Assembly (NCBI RefSeq): GCF_006228125.1
Contig: NZ_VDFY01000180.1
Coordinates: 1-32,735 of the forward strand
Direction: 5' to 3'
Origin: Micromonospora orduensis
GTDB lineage: Bacteria; Actinomycetota; Actinomycetes; Mycobacteriales; Micromonosporaceae
DNA length: 32,735 nucleotides
Numbering within the stretch: the first letter of the stretch is position 1; each line of letters opens with the position of its first letter. Below, piece by piece: positions 6,982 through 14,802 of this stretch. The notes under the pieces were generated by a model that was given only the letters and a program-made list of their open reading frames with translations, made no database searches and was not told the DNA's origin. The position numbers and the translations under genes are program-made.

Positions 6982-7547
6982 GCCAGGCGGGCGTGCAGGT
7001 GCATGTCGTGCCAGCCGTCGGCGTGGCGCACCGACTCGCGGGCCACACCTTCCACGGCGAAGCCGGCCCTCGTGGCCACCCGGCACGACGCCGCGTTGGC
7101 GGTCGAGTGCTCCAGGGCCAGCCGGTGCAGCCCCGCCGCGAAGCTCCACCGGGTCAGTGCGAGCAGGGCCTCGGTGGCGACGCCCGCGCCACGCGCGGCG
7201 GGCAGCACCCAGTACGACACGTCCGCCGACGCCTCGGCGAGTGACACCTGCCGCAACCCCACCTGACCGACCGGCCGGTCGTCGCCCTCGACGATCGCCC
7301 AGCTCGCGGCGGTCTCGGCGCTCCAGCGGGCCGCCCACTGTGCCGTCCAGGCCCGCGCCTCGGCGTCGTCGTCCAGCCTGCGAACGTGCCACCGCTGGAT
7401 CGCCGGGCAGTCGAACGCCGCCCGCACGAGTGGGGCGTCGTCGTCGCGCCACGGCCGCAGCGTCAGCCCGGGGCGTACCGGGAGGTGGGGTTGTTCCTGG
7501 GCGGCGAGGCTCCCGGCGGGCAGGGCGGGTGCGACGAGCAGCGGCAT
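6978..7547 (-). CDS. GNAT family N-acetyltransferase (RimJ/RimL-like)
   Basis: 189-aa acetyltransferase. After a 25-residue leader it carries L-T-L-R-P-W-R-D-D-D-A-P-L-V, the conserved opening of RimJ-type GNATs, then Y-W-V-L-P-A-A-R-G-A-G-V-A-T-E-A-L-L with the acetyl-CoA loop R-G-A-G-V-A, and the C-terminal N-A-A-S-C-R-V-A-T-R-A-G-F motif. Such enzymes acetylate protein N-termini or small amines; the substrate here is unknown. Its stop overlaps that of the small plus-strand gene. Confidence 0.9.
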   Translation of the reverse strand: MPLLVAPALPAGSLAAQEQPHLPVRPGLTLRPWRDDDAPLVRAAFDCPAIQRWHVRRLDDDAEARAWTAQWAARWSAETAASWAIVEGDDRPVGQVGLRQVSLAEASADVSYWVLPAARGAGVATEALLALTRWSFAAGLHRLALEHSTANAASCRVATRAGFAVEGVARESVRHADGWHDMHLHARLA

Positions 7548-7571
7548 CGGCCCATTGTCGCCGGCTCGGCG

Positions 7572-8078
7572 TCACTCGCCGGTCGACCCCCCGGCCAGTT
7601 CGGCGACGACGTCGAGGTGACCGAGGTGGCGGGCGTACTCCTGGACCAGGTGGAACAGCACCCGCTCCAGCGACGCCGGGTCGGCGCCGTCCCACCGCGG
7701 GCCCGGCGCGCCGATCTCCGCCAGGTCGTGCGCCGTCACCACCGCCGTGGTGTGCGCGCCCTGCGCCCGCAGCGCCGCCACCAGCTCCGCGCGGGTCACC
7801 TCCGGGGCGACGTACCAGCGGTCCTCGCGGCGGTCACCCCACGGTTCGGCGACGTCCCGGCCCTGGAAACCCCACTCGATCCAGCGCAGCTCGACATGGC
7901 GCAGGTGCGTGAGCAACTCCAACGGCGTCCACCCGGACGGCAGCCGGCTGCGCCGCAGCTCGGCCTCGTCCAGCACCGACACCTTGGCCACCACCGACTC
8001 GCGGAAGTAGTCCAGGTAGCCGAGGAAGACCTCGGTGCGGCTGCCGGCCGGGGCGGTGGGCTCGGGAAAGGGGATCAC
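7572..8078 (-). CDS. DinB family protein (DUF664)
   Basis: 168-aa four-helix-bundle protein of the DinB/DUF664 group, putative metal-dependent and perhaps thiol (mycothiol) dependent transferases. Metal-ligand histidines are in L-L-T-H-L-R-H-V-E and in Y-A-R-H-L-G-H-L-D near the C-terminus. The start ATG overlaps the stop of the upstream aldo/keto reductase by 4 bp (ATGA), which indicates translational coupling in a two-gene operon. The reaction is unknown. Confidence 0.88.
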   Translation of the reverse strand: MIPFPEPTAPAGSRTEVFLGYLDYFRESVVAKVSVLDEAELRRSRLPSGWTPLELLTHLRHVELRWIEWGFQGRDVAEPWGDRREDRWYVAPEVTRAELVAALRAQGAHTTAVVTAHDLAEIGAPGPRWDGADPASLERVLFHLVQEYARHLGHLDVVAELAGGSTGE

Positions 8079-9106
8079 GGCGCGGCCGGCAGGTTACGGG
8101 CACGCTGGCGCACGCCCGCGTCGCCGTACGGGTAGTCGCCCACCGGTGGGGCGCTCGCCTCGTCCAGCAGTCGCATCTGCTCGGCGTCGAGGACCAGGTC
8201 GGCGGCGGTCAGGTTGTCGTCGAGCTGCTCGGTGGTCCGTGCGCCGAGGATCACCGAGGTGACCGCCGGTCGGGCCGCCAACCAGGCCAGCGCCACGGCC
8301 GACATGGACGCGCCGTGTTCCCCGGCGACCTGGCGAACCGCGTCGAGCACCCGCCAGGTGCGCTCGTCGGCGTTGCGACCGGCGTACGCCTCCACGCCGC
8401 GCTGCGGGTTCTCACCGAGCCGGGTCGCGCCGGTGGGCGTGCTGTCGCGCTGGTACTTGCCGGTCAGCCAGCCGCCACCCAGCGGTGACCACGGCAGGAT
8501 GCCGATGCCCTCGTTCTCGCAGACCGGCACCAGCTCGAACTCGATCTCCCGGGCCAGCAGGTTGTACTGCGGTTGCAGGGTCACGATCGGGCTGAGGTTG
8601 AGGTGCTGGGTGAGCAGGGCCGCCTTCTGCAACTGCCAGCCGGTGAAGTTGCTGACCCCCGCGTAGCGGATCTTGCCGGCGCGTACGGCGTCATCGAAGA
8701 ACCGCAGCGTCTCCGGCAGCGGGGTCAGCGGATCCCAGGCGTGCGCCTGGTACAGGTCGACGGCCTCGACGCCGAGCCGCCGCAGGCTGGCGTCCAGGGC
8801 GCGGGTGAGGTGCACCCGGCACAGACCGGCGTCGTTCGCGCCGGGGCCCATCGGGAACCGCCCCTTCGTGGCGATGACGAGGCGGTCCCGCAGCTCCGGC
8901 CGCGACCGCAGCCACCGGCCGACGATCTCCTCGGAGACACCCGCGGAGTAGACGTCGGCGGTGTCGATGAAGGTGCCGCCGGTGTCGACGAAGCGGTCCA
9001 GCTGGGCGAAGCTGGCCGCCTCGTCGGTCTCCGCGCCGAAGGTCATCGTGCCCAGACACAGGGTCGACACCACCGTGCCGGTGGCGCCCAGAGTGCGATA
9101 GCGCAT
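8075..9106 (-). CDS. Aldo/keto reductase
   Basis: 343-aa NADPH-dependent oxidoreductase with a TIM barrel. The catalytic tetrad is visible: D48 and Y53 in F-I-D-T-A-D-V-Y, K81 in A-T-K-G-R-F and H122 in Y-Q-A-H-A-W-D. The C-terminal V-I-L-G-A-R-T-T-E-Q-L-D-D-N cofactor motif is present. The ATG at 9106 is chosen over the longer frame because GGAAGGA lies just upstream and M-R-Y-R-T-L-G is the normal family start. It is the first gene of an operon with the DinB protein. It resembles YajO/Tas-like reductases; the substrate is unknown. Confidence 0.93.
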   Translation of the reverse strand: MRYRTLGATGTVVSTLCLGTMTFGAETDEAASFAQLDRFVDTGGTFIDTADVYSAGVSEEIVGRWLRSRPELRDRLVIATKGRFPMGPGANDAGLCRVHLTRALDASLRRLGVEAVDLYQAHAWDPLTPLPETLRFFDDAVRAGKIRYAGVSNFTGWQLQKAALLTQHLNLSPIVTLQPQYNLLAREIEFELVPVCENEGIGILPWSPLGGGWLTGKYQRDSTPTGATRLGENPQRGVEAYAGRNADERTWRVLDAVRQVAGEHGASMSAVALAWLAARPAVTSVILGARTTEQLDDNLTAADLVLDAEQMRLLDEASAPPVGDYPYGDAGVRQRARNLPAAP

Positions 9107-9195
9107 GTCGTCCTTCCGGTCCGAGTGACAAAGGCGATCTTCGCACCTGGTCCGAGCACCCGCACGCGGCGGTGGACGACGCACCGCCGACACCC

Positions 9196-9984
9196 TCAGC
9201 CCGAGCGGCCCGTGACCCCCGGAACGACGGGGTGCACCTCCAGTTCACCGCAACTGTCGGTGTCCCATCCGAGCCGTACCGACCGGACGTCGTCCGGCGG
9301 CGTGACCAGCAGACGCACGTACGCCGTGCACGGGCCCCCGTCGGCGCGGAAGCCCTGCGCCTCCACCAGCGCCGACGCGACACCACCCGGGCGGAGCGTC
9401 ACGGTCGGAGGGCGCGCCCCCCGCGCCGCACCGCCCAGGTAACCGCGCGGTGTGCGCTCGGCGTGCGCAAGCGTCCTGCCGTCACCGCCCAGGGCGTCGA
9501 CGCCCGGGTAGCCGGTCAGCCGGCAGCTGGTGCTGCCGCTGTTGCGGAACACCACAGCCACGCTGCGGTGTCCGCTCGCGGCGTCCGGCGAGCCGAGCGT
9601 CACCGTCAGGTTGGCCGTCGTGCACCGGCCCGGCGTCGGGTCCGGCGGCCGGGCGCCGACGGTCCCGGCCGGCGACGGTGGCGAGGCGGTCACCGAGGGC
9701 GCTTCCATGGTGGGCGTCGGCGTGCTGCTCGGCGGGGTCACCGGCGAGGGCGTCACCGCCGGCGGTACGTCGTCGCGGAAGGACGGACGCAGCACCCCGC
9801 CCGCCACGACGGCGCCCAGCACCGCCACCGCCAGGGCCCCGGTGCCGATCCGACGGCGCACCGTACGGCGTCCGGCCCGTAGTCGCACGGCCGCCGGAGA
9901 CTCCGGGCGCGCCACAGCCGCCGCCGATCGGGCCAGCTCGGCCAACCTCCGGTCGAACGCGGGCGTCCCGTGCGGGTCAGACAT
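9196..9984 (-). CDS. Membrane-anchored DUF4232 protein, probable sigma-factor partner
   Basis: 262 aa. A cytoplasmic N-terminus of about 45 residues (basic, F-D-R-R-L-A-E-L-A-R) is followed by one membrane helix (about 47-66), a Pro/Thr/Ser-rich linker (about 75-115), and an extracytoplasmic DUF4232 domain with paired cysteines and the C-R-L-T-G-Y-P-G-V motif. The start overlaps the end of the ECF sigma gene by 8 bp, so the two are translationally coupled. The topology suggests an anti-sigma or signal-sensing role for the sigma factor, but no zinc-finger anti-sigma motif is visible. Confidence 0.8.
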   Translation of the reverse strand: MSDPHGTPAFDRRLAELARSAAAVARPESPAAVRLRAGRRTVRRRIGTGALAVAVLGAVVAGGVLRPSFRDDVPPAVTPSPVTPPSSTPTPTMEAPSVTASPPSPAGTVGARPPDPTPGRCTTANLTVTLGSPDAASGHRSVAVVFRNSGSTSCRLTGYPGVDALGGDGRTLAHAERTPRGYLGGAARGARPPTVTLRPGGVASALVEAQGFRADGGPCTAYVRLLVTPPDDVRSVRLGWDTDSCGELEVHPVVPGVTGRSG

Positions 9985-10525
9985 CTTCCGAGATCCTTCC
10001 GTGACGGGTGTCCGTGAACTCCGCGACGTGCTGGGCCAGCGCCTGCCGGCCGCGAGCCAGCCGGGACTTCACAGTCCCCAGTGGCGATCCGGTCTCCCGG
10101 CAGATGTCGGCCAGTGGCAGACCGACGAGGTGGTGCAGCACCAGCACCCGCCGCTGCTCGTACGGCAGGCCCGCGAGGGCGCCGATCAGGTCCAGGTCTC
10201 CGGAGTCGACCGACTCGACCGGCTGATCCGGACCGTGCCGCCGGTGGGCGGCGAGGCGGTTCCTCGTCCGGCGCCAACTGCTCACCGCGATGCGGTAGGC
10301 GACCGTACGGACCCACGCCTCGGGATTGTCGTACTCGTTCAGCTTCGACCGTCGCTGCCACGCCCGGCAGTACGCCTCCTGTACCGCGTCCTCCGCCTCG
10401 CTCAGGTCTCCCAGCATCGCGTACAGCTGACCGACCAGTCGGCGATACGTGCTGGTGTAGAACTCATCGAATTCGTCGGCATGCAACATCCCCTTCGCCC
10501 CCGCCCTCCCGGCGTCCCCGTCCAT
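9977..10525 (-). CDS. SigE-family ECF RNA polymerase sigma factor
   Basis: 182-aa group 4 sigma factor. Region 2 includes F-D-E-F-Y-T-S-T-Y-R-R-L-V and D-L-S-E-A-E-D-A-V-Q-E-A-Y-C-R-A-W; region 4 includes L-P-Y-E-Q-R-R-V-L-V-L-H-H-L-V-G-L-P-L-A-D-I and G-T-V-K-S-R-L-A-R-G-R. The frame is open back to 10600, but an ECF-type promoter at 10536-10563 would place transcription start just before the ATG at 10525; the ATG at 10489 is a second option. It overlaps the DUF4232 gene downstream and probably drives its own operon. Confidence 0.9.
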   Translation of the reverse strand: MDGDAGRAGAKGMLHADEFDEFYTSTYRRLVGQLYAMLGDLSEAEDAVQEAYCRAWQRRSKLNEYDNPEAWVRTVAYRIAVSSWRRTRNRLAAHRRHGPDQPVESVDSGDLDLIGALAGLPYEQRRVLVLHHLVGLPLADICRETGSPLGTVKSRLARGRQALAQHVAEFTDTRHGRISEDV

Positions 10526-10535
10526 GTTCACCGCA

Positions 10536-10563
10536 CTCACGCCCCGGCCGCGGCCGAGGTTCC
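10536..10563 (-). promoter_or_regulatory. ECF-type promoter (GGAACC-N16-CGTGAG), probable autoregulation
   Basis: Read on the minus strand, GGAACC (10563-10558) and CGTGAG (10541-10536) are 16 bp apart, close to the usual ECF -35/-10 pattern (GGAAC, CGT). The position just before the sigma gene suggests autoregulation and a very short mRNA leader. Confidence 0.5.
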
Positions 10564-10646
10564 GCCGAACCGGATTCTCGTCATGTCCGGACGGCGACAC
10601 CGCACAGGGGCAGCCGCGGGGCGATCCGGGGGGCGATGATGAGCGG

Positions 10647-12191
10647 GTGAGCGAACCCGCCGTCCACGTCGACCGTCCCCATCGGCCGGTCGTGACGGCC
10701 GAGCCCGGGACACCCGGCCCGTACGCGCTCGGTCCGTGGGTGGCGGCCGCCGCGACCAGCGTGACCCTGCTGCTGCTCGCCGGCCGCTACGGCTACCACC
10801 GCGACGAGCTGTACTTCCTGCTCGCCGGCCGCCACCTGGCCTGGGGGTACGTCGACCAGGGTCCCCTGGTGCCGGCGCTGGCCCGGCTGCTCGACACGAT
10901 CGCGCCGGGCAACCTGGTGGTGCTGCGTACCCCGTCGGCGGCGCTGGCCGGCGGCGCGGTCCTGGTGGTCGCCGCGATCGCCCGCGAGTTGGGCGCCGGC
11001 CGGGGCGCGCAGACGTTCGCGGCGGTGCTCGCCGCGCTGTCCGGCATCGTGCTCGCCGGCGGGCACCTGCTCAGCACCACCACCGTCGACCTGCTGCTCT
11101 GGCTGGTCGCCGTGTGGTGCGCGGTACGGCTGCTGCGCACCGGTGACAGCCGCTGGGCGCTCGGCATCGGGCTGGCGCTCGGCGTGGGCATGCTCAGCAA
11201 GCTGCTGCCGGCGCTGCTGGGCGTGGGCCTGGTCGCCGGAGTGCTCATCGCTGGGCCACGTCGACTGCTGCGCGACCGGTGGGTGCTCGCCGCCGCCGCG
11301 ATCGCCCTGCTGCTGGCCGCGCCCAACCTGATCTGGCAGGCCACGCACGGCTTCCCGCAGCTGGGCGTGGCCGCCTCCATCTCCGGCGGTGACAGCTCCT
11401 ACAGCGGCCGCCTCGACGCGTTCACCCTCCAGCTCGTGATCATCAGCCCGTACGCCGTACCGATCTGGATCGCCGGCCTCGTCGCGTTGCTGCGACGGCC
11501 GCGATGGCGGGCGTACCGGGCGATTGGCTGGTCCTGGTTGGTCGTGGTCGGCGTCGTGCTTGTCGCCGGCGGCAAGGGCTACTACGACGCCCCTCTGCTG
11601 CTGGCCCTCACCGCGGCCGGCGCGGTGGTCACCACCGCGTGGGCGGCGCGCGGGTCCGTGCGGCTACGGCGCGGGCTGCTCGTGCTGGGCGCGGTGCCGT
11701 TCCTGCTGCCCACCGTCGTGCTGCTGCTGCCGGTGCTGCCGGCCGACCGCCTGCCCGGCTTCGTGGTCGAGGTCAACTACGACGCCGGTGAGACGATCGG
11801 CTGGCCCGCGTTCGCGGACTCGCTGGCCGCCGTCCATCGTGGCCTACCGCCCGACGAACGCTCACGGGCGGTCATCCTCACCGGCAACTACGGCGAGGCC
11901 GGCGCGGTGGCCCGTTACGGTCCGCCCCGTGGTCTTCCCCGCGCCTACTCGGGGCACAACAGCATGGTCGACTTCGGTCGACCGCCGGCCGGGGCGGACG
12001 TCGTCATCGCCGTCGGGTGGGACCGTGCCGACCCGCTGACCGCCTGGTTCGACGCGTGCGCGACCGCCGGGCGGGTGGACCAGCGGGTCGAGGTGGACAA
12101 CGACGAGAACGGCGGCCCGATCTTCGTGTGCCGGGGGCTGCGGCGTCCGTGGGCGCAGATCTGGGACACCGAGGTACGCCACACCGGCTGA
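10647..12191 (+). CDS. GT39-family membrane glycosyltransferase (PMT/ArnT-like)
   Basis: 514-aa polytopic membrane protein that would transfer a sugar from a polyprenyl-phosphate donor to a lipid or protein acceptor on the outer face of the membrane. The catalytic-type acidic pair D53-E54 is in the first external loop (Y-H-R-D-E-L-Y-F), followed by Y-V-D-Q-G-P-L-V-P-A, typical of PMT_2 proteins. About 8-10 hydrophobic helices follow, then a soluble C-terminal domain of about 130 residues. The GTG at 10647 is used; the longer frame would overlap the sigma factor promoter. It is divergent from the ECF sigma operon. Confidence 0.85.
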   Translation: MSEPAVHVDRPHRPVVTAEPGTPGPYALGPWVAAAATSVTLLLLAGRYGYHRDELYFLLAGRHLAWGYVDQGPLVPALARLLDTIAPGNLVVLRTPSAALAGGAVLVVAAIARELGAGRGAQTFAAVLAALSGIVLAGGHLLSTTTVDLLLWLVAVWCAVRLLRTGDSRWALGIGLALGVGMLSKLLPALLGVGLVAGVLIAGPRRLLRDRWVLAAAAIALLLAAPNLIWQATHGFPQLGVAASISGGDSSYSGRLDAFTLQLVIISPYAVPIWIAGLVALLRRPRWRAYRAIGWSWLVVVGVVLVAGGKGYYDAPLLLALTAAGAVVTTAWAARGSVRLRRGLLVLGAVPFLLPTVVLLLPVLPADRLPGFVVEVNYDAGETIGWPAFADSLAAVHRGLPPDERSRAVILTGNYGEAGAVARYGPPRGLPRAYSGHNSMVDFGRPPAGADVVIAVGWDRADPLTAWFDACATAGRVDQRVEVDNDENGGPIFVCRGLRRPWAQIWDTEVRHTG

Positions 12192-12197
12192 CCGCGC

Positions 12198-12683
12198 TCA
12201 GGCGTCCCGGTCGCCGGTGAGCCAGGCGCTGACGCTGACCAGTGCCTCGGGGCCGGAGTCGACGTCGACGTCGCGGGCCAGGTCGGCGATCGTGACGGCG
12301 GCGAGCGCCTGACGCCACGCGTCCTCGGCCGCCCACATCGCGCGGGCGACCGGGCACGCCCCGGTGCAGGCGCTGGCGGGGGTGGCCAGCGGACCCCGCT
12401 GACGGATCTCGGTGCACACGAAGGCCGGGCCGGGACCGTCGACGGCCCGCACCACGTCGAGCAGGGTGATGCTCTCCGGCGCCCGGGTCAGCACGTAGCC
12501 GCCCGATTTGCCCTGCACCGAGTGGATCAGGCCGGCGCGGGCGAGGGACTGCAACTGCTTGGCGAGGTAACTGCCGGAGACGTCGTGCAGTTCGGCGAGC
12601 TTGGCCGCCGGCACGGGAGTGCTGCTGGCCGTGAGGACGACGCAGCAGTGCAGCGCCCACTCGACCCCGCCGGACATCTTCAT
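12198..12683 (-). CDS. Rrf2 family transcriptional regulator, cysteine-containing
   Basis: 161-aa Rrf2 regulator. The winged helix is residues about 1-75 (P-A-A-K-L-A-E-L-H-D-V-S-G-S-Y-L-A-K recognition region, then the wing G-K-S-G-G-Y-V-L-T-R). Three cysteines at 90, 106 and 110 lie where IscR/NsrR hold an iron-sulfur cluster, although spacing differs (C-x15-C-x3-C), so redox or nitric oxide sensing is possible. It is divergent from an NAD(P)-binding oxidoreductase, and two operator-like inverted repeats fill the gap. It converges tightly on the GT39 gene (6-bp gap). Confidence 0.92.
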   Translation of the reverse strand: MKMSGGVEWALHCCVVLTASSTPVPAAKLAELHDVSGSYLAKQLQSLARAGLIHSVQGKSGGYVLTRAPESITLLDVVRAVDGPGPAFVCTEIRQRGPLATPASACTGACPVARAMWAAEDAWRQALAAVTIADLARDVDVDSGPEALVSVSAWLTGDRDA

Positions 12684-12707
12684 GACCTCACCCTAGCCAC
12701 ACCCCGT

Positions 12708-12732
12708 TACTCGGACTTGCATTGTCCGAGTA
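12708..12732. promoter_or_regulatory. Rrf2 operator O1 (perfect 9-bp inverted repeat)
   Basis: TACTCGGAC-N7-GTCCGAGTA at 12708-12716 and 12724-12732. It overlaps a plausible promoter for the oxidoreductase (TTACTC at 12707-12712, TATAGT at 12731-12736, 18-bp spacing), so binding would block transcription. Confidence 0.7.
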
Positions 12733-12734
12733 TA

Positions 12735-12763
12735 GTTCCGGACAGGAAAGGTCCGAGTAACGG
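12735..12763. promoter_or_regulatory. Rrf2 operator O2 (imperfect repeat, same 7-nt spacer)
   Basis: CGGAC (12739-12743) and GTCCG (12751-12755) again lie 7 nt apart, 27 bp after the matching half of O1. The right half continues as GTCCGAGTAACGG (12751-12763), which is the exact reverse complement of 12704-12716, so the outermost halves of O1 and O2 form a 13-bp inverted repeat. Confidence 0.6.
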
Positions 12764-12817
12764 CGCGTGTGCCACGCAGCCGGACGGAGGGCCGCACACC
12801 GAAAAAAGGTGCTGGAC

Positions 12818-13558
12818 ATGAAGATCGCCGTACTGGGCGGTACCGGTCTCATCGGGTCGCAGGTCGTCACGATCCTGCGGGCCGCCGGACACGAGGCGGT
12901 GCCGCTCTCGCCGTCCACCGGGGTGGACCTCCTCACCGGGCGGGGCCTGTCCGACGCGCTCACCGGCGCCGACGTCGTGGTCAACCTGACGAACTCGCCG
13001 ACGTTCGACGACGCCTCCCCCGCCTTCTTCCAGACGACCATGGACAACCTGCTCGCCGCCGCCGAACACGCGGGCGTCGGCCACGCGGTGATCCTGTCCA
13101 TCGTCGGCGTCGACCAGGTGCCCGACCTGGCCTACTACCGCGCCAAGGTCCTCCAGGAGGACATCCTCAAGGCCGGGCCCATCCCGTACTCGATCGTCCG
13201 CGCCACCCAGTTCTTCGAGTTCGTCGACGCGATCCTGTCCTGGACCGCCGACGCGGACACCGTCCGCCTGCCCGCCACCCCCGTGCAGCCGATGGCCGCC
13301 GCCGACGTGGCCCAGGCCGTGGCCGACGTCACCCTGGGCGCGCCCCTGCGGGGCGTGCGCAACGTCGCCGGCCCCGACGTCTTCGCCCTCGACGAGCTGG
13401 GACGGATCACCCTCGCCGCCAACGGCGACCAGCGCACCGTCACCACCGACGACAGCGCCGGCATGTTCGCCGCCGTGCCCGGCGACGTCCTCATCTCCGT
13501 CGGCGACGCCGCCATCGCCCCCACCTCCTACCGGGACTGGCTCGACCGCCGGGCCTGA
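12818..13558 (+). CDS. NAD(P)H-binding oxidoreductase (NmrA-like atypical SDR)
   Basis: 246-aa Rossmann-fold protein. The nucleotide-binding motif G-G-T-G-L-I-G-S is at residues 8-15; Y-Y-R-A-K in the middle corresponds to the SDR Y-x3-K; S-I-V-R-A-T-Q-F-F-E-F is typical of NmrA/NAD(P)-binding proteins. It may act as a redox sensor or reductase on a small molecule. The ATG at 12818 is chosen because the domain starts there; a longer frame begins inside the operator region. It is divergent from and probably repressed by the Rrf2 regulator. A hairpin follows the stop. Confidence 0.9.
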   Translation: MKIAVLGGTGLIGSQVVTILRAAGHEAVPLSPSTGVDLLTGRGLSDALTGADVVVNLTNSPTFDDASPAFFQTTMDNLLAAAEHAGVGHAVILSIVGVDQVPDLAYYRAKVLQEDILKAGPIPYSIVRATQFFEFVDAILSWTADADTVRLPATPVQPMAAADVAQAVADVTLGAPLRGVRNVAGPDVFALDELGRITLAANGDQRTVTTDDSAGMFAAVPGDVLISVGDAAIAPTSYRDWLDRRA

Positions 13559-13567
13559 CACGCCTGC

Positions 13568-13599
13568 CGCCCTGCGCGCCCCTGTGGTTGCGCAGGGCG
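13568..13599 (+). terminator. Hairpin terminator after the oxidoreductase
   Basis: CGCCCTGCGC (13568-13577) and GCGCAGGGCG (13590-13599) form a perfect 10-bp stem with a 12-nt loop, 10 bp after the stop codon. There is no T-tract. Confidence 0.65.
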
Positions 13600-13604
13600 C
13601 GTCC

Positions 13605-13884
13605 GACCCTCAGCCCCGCGCGGCCCGGGGGACCGCCACTTACCGGCCAGGACGCCGGAGACCACCGCCACCGTCAGGCAGTCACCCTCGGCACGCCACG
13701 CGTCCTCAGCGGCCATGGCGTACACCGACGCCCGCGACTGTTCACGGGTACGCGGCTCGGCGCCGAGCATCCAGCGGACCACACCGGGCCGACTCTGGTA
13801 CGCGTACACATCGTCGAGGTCGTCCAGAGTGACCGGACGCAGGGTCAGGCGCGCGGTCCGGATCGGGTAAGTGGGCTGGAACAC
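13605..13884 (-). pseudogene. Truncated GNAT acetyltransferase (N-terminal part)
   Basis: From a GTG at 13884 the minus strand encodes the opening of a RimJ-like GNAT: T-A-R-L-T-L-R-P-V-T-L-D-D-L-D-D-V-Y, then W-M-L-G and the helix before the central strand. Similarity fades around K-W-R-S-P-G-P-R-G at about 13605-13630; the acetyl-CoA loop and C-terminal half are missing, and the frame simply runs on through the neighbouring terminator to 13528. This is a decayed chromosomal gene and probably marks the left edge of the accessory island. Confidence 0.7.
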
Positions 13885-14010
13885 CTGGGCGATCCTATCC
13901 GCGACCCGGCGGCAGCCCGGCCGTGCATGCCGCTCTCCGCGAGCCCGGCGTGGCCGCGCTGCTGTCACTGTCTGATCGGGCTCGTCGGGCCGCTGGCCTA
14001 ACCTGTTGAG

Positions 14011-14475
14011 ATGCTGTCGCAGGTGAAGGGCTTGTCCCGGCATTTCACTGAGGAGACCCTTCGTGCGTACCTCGTCGACCGTTCGGTTCGTCGAGACGAC
14101 GGCTGCCTGATCGTGCGCGGCTACGGCAGCCAGCGGGGCGTCTACCAGAAGGTGGCCGGCCGGGCTTGGGCGCACATCACGGCCTACGTCGTCTTCGTCG
14201 GCAATTTCGACCCCGACCTGGATGTGCACCACCTCTGCGGGGTGCCCGACTGCATCGAGCCCACCCATCTGCGACAGGTGAGTCACGCCGACACCTGCCG
14301 CAACCGCACCCAGCAGCCGCGCTGCCGCAACGGACACGAGCGGGAGATCGACCCCACGAGCGGCCGGTTCCGCAAGACCTGTCGAGAGTGCAACAACCAG
14401 GCGCAGAAGAGGTGGCGTGCGCGTCAGGCCGCAGAGGTCGCCGCAGCCCGTGCCACGTACGGGCGGCAGGGCTGA
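14011..14475 (+). CDS. HNH endonuclease-like protein (phage type)
   Basis: 154-aa protein like the small HNH nucleases of actinophages. The HNH core is D-V-H-H-L-C-G-V-P-D-C-I-E-P-T-H-L at residues 71-87; H73/H74 are the general base and metal ligands, but the position usually holding Asn (C-x-N-P-x-H-L) is Glu83. A C-terminal zinc ribbon follows (C105, H109 in C-R-N-G-H-E; C124 and C127 in T-C-R-E-C-N) with a basic helix. It would nick or cut DNA. It is the first gene inside the island and precedes the repeat-bearing intergenic region. Activity is uncertain because of the substituted residue. Confidence 0.8.
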   Translation: MLSQVKGLSRHFTEETLRAYLVDRSVRRDDGCLIVRGYGSQRGVYQKVAGRAWAHITAYVVFVGNFDPDLDVHHLCGVPDCIEPTHLRQVSHADTCRNRTQQPRCRNGHEREIDPTSGRFRKTCRECNNQAQKRWRARQAAEVAAARATYGRQG

Positions 14476-14802
14476 TTCAACCTCTCCAGGTCCGGCTGTC
14501 GCGGCCACCGGGCTCCCGGCCTCGACTGAACCGCTGAACGACATCCCACACCCAGCCAACTGATACGGAAGCGCGTCAGCTTGTTGAATGACGCGAAAGT
14601 GTCAGTGAAAGTGACATGGTTTGTCAATACTCTGATTTTTGGGGTCGCCCAGGGTGGGCCTGCTAGGCCAGTGCGGCTAGCCCATAGAGCAGCGACCTGC
14701 GACGTGGTGGGTTGGGGACCGTTAGCCCCGATTCTCGCCTTGGTGTAGGTGCGAATGGTCAGCCCCGCGCCGATGACGGTGCTCGCACGGCCGTTATATC
14801 TG
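14476..14802. other. Gene-free stretch with AT-rich repeat segment
   Basis: These 327 bp hold no convincing gene. The centre (about 14575-14640) is AT-rich compared with the rest of the window and includes the TGTCA/TGACA repeat described separately. The part from 14641 to 14802 is GC-rich and shows nothing recognisable. Confidence 0.6.
14600..14629 (+). repeat. TGTCA/TGACA repeat block, left copy
   Basis: TGTCA at 14600, TGACA at 14612 and TGTCA at 14622. The 30-nt block matches the minus strand of 24024-23995 in 23 of 30 positions with identical spacing (12 and 10 nt). Such nested motifs resemble the multi-repeat ends of IS21-type elements, but no istA or istB gene is present. Confidence 0.6.

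Noticed and set aside
14476..14802. A complete IS21 element around the left repeat block
   Set aside because: No istA- or istB-like coding sequence is present in any frame; only end-like repeats are seen.
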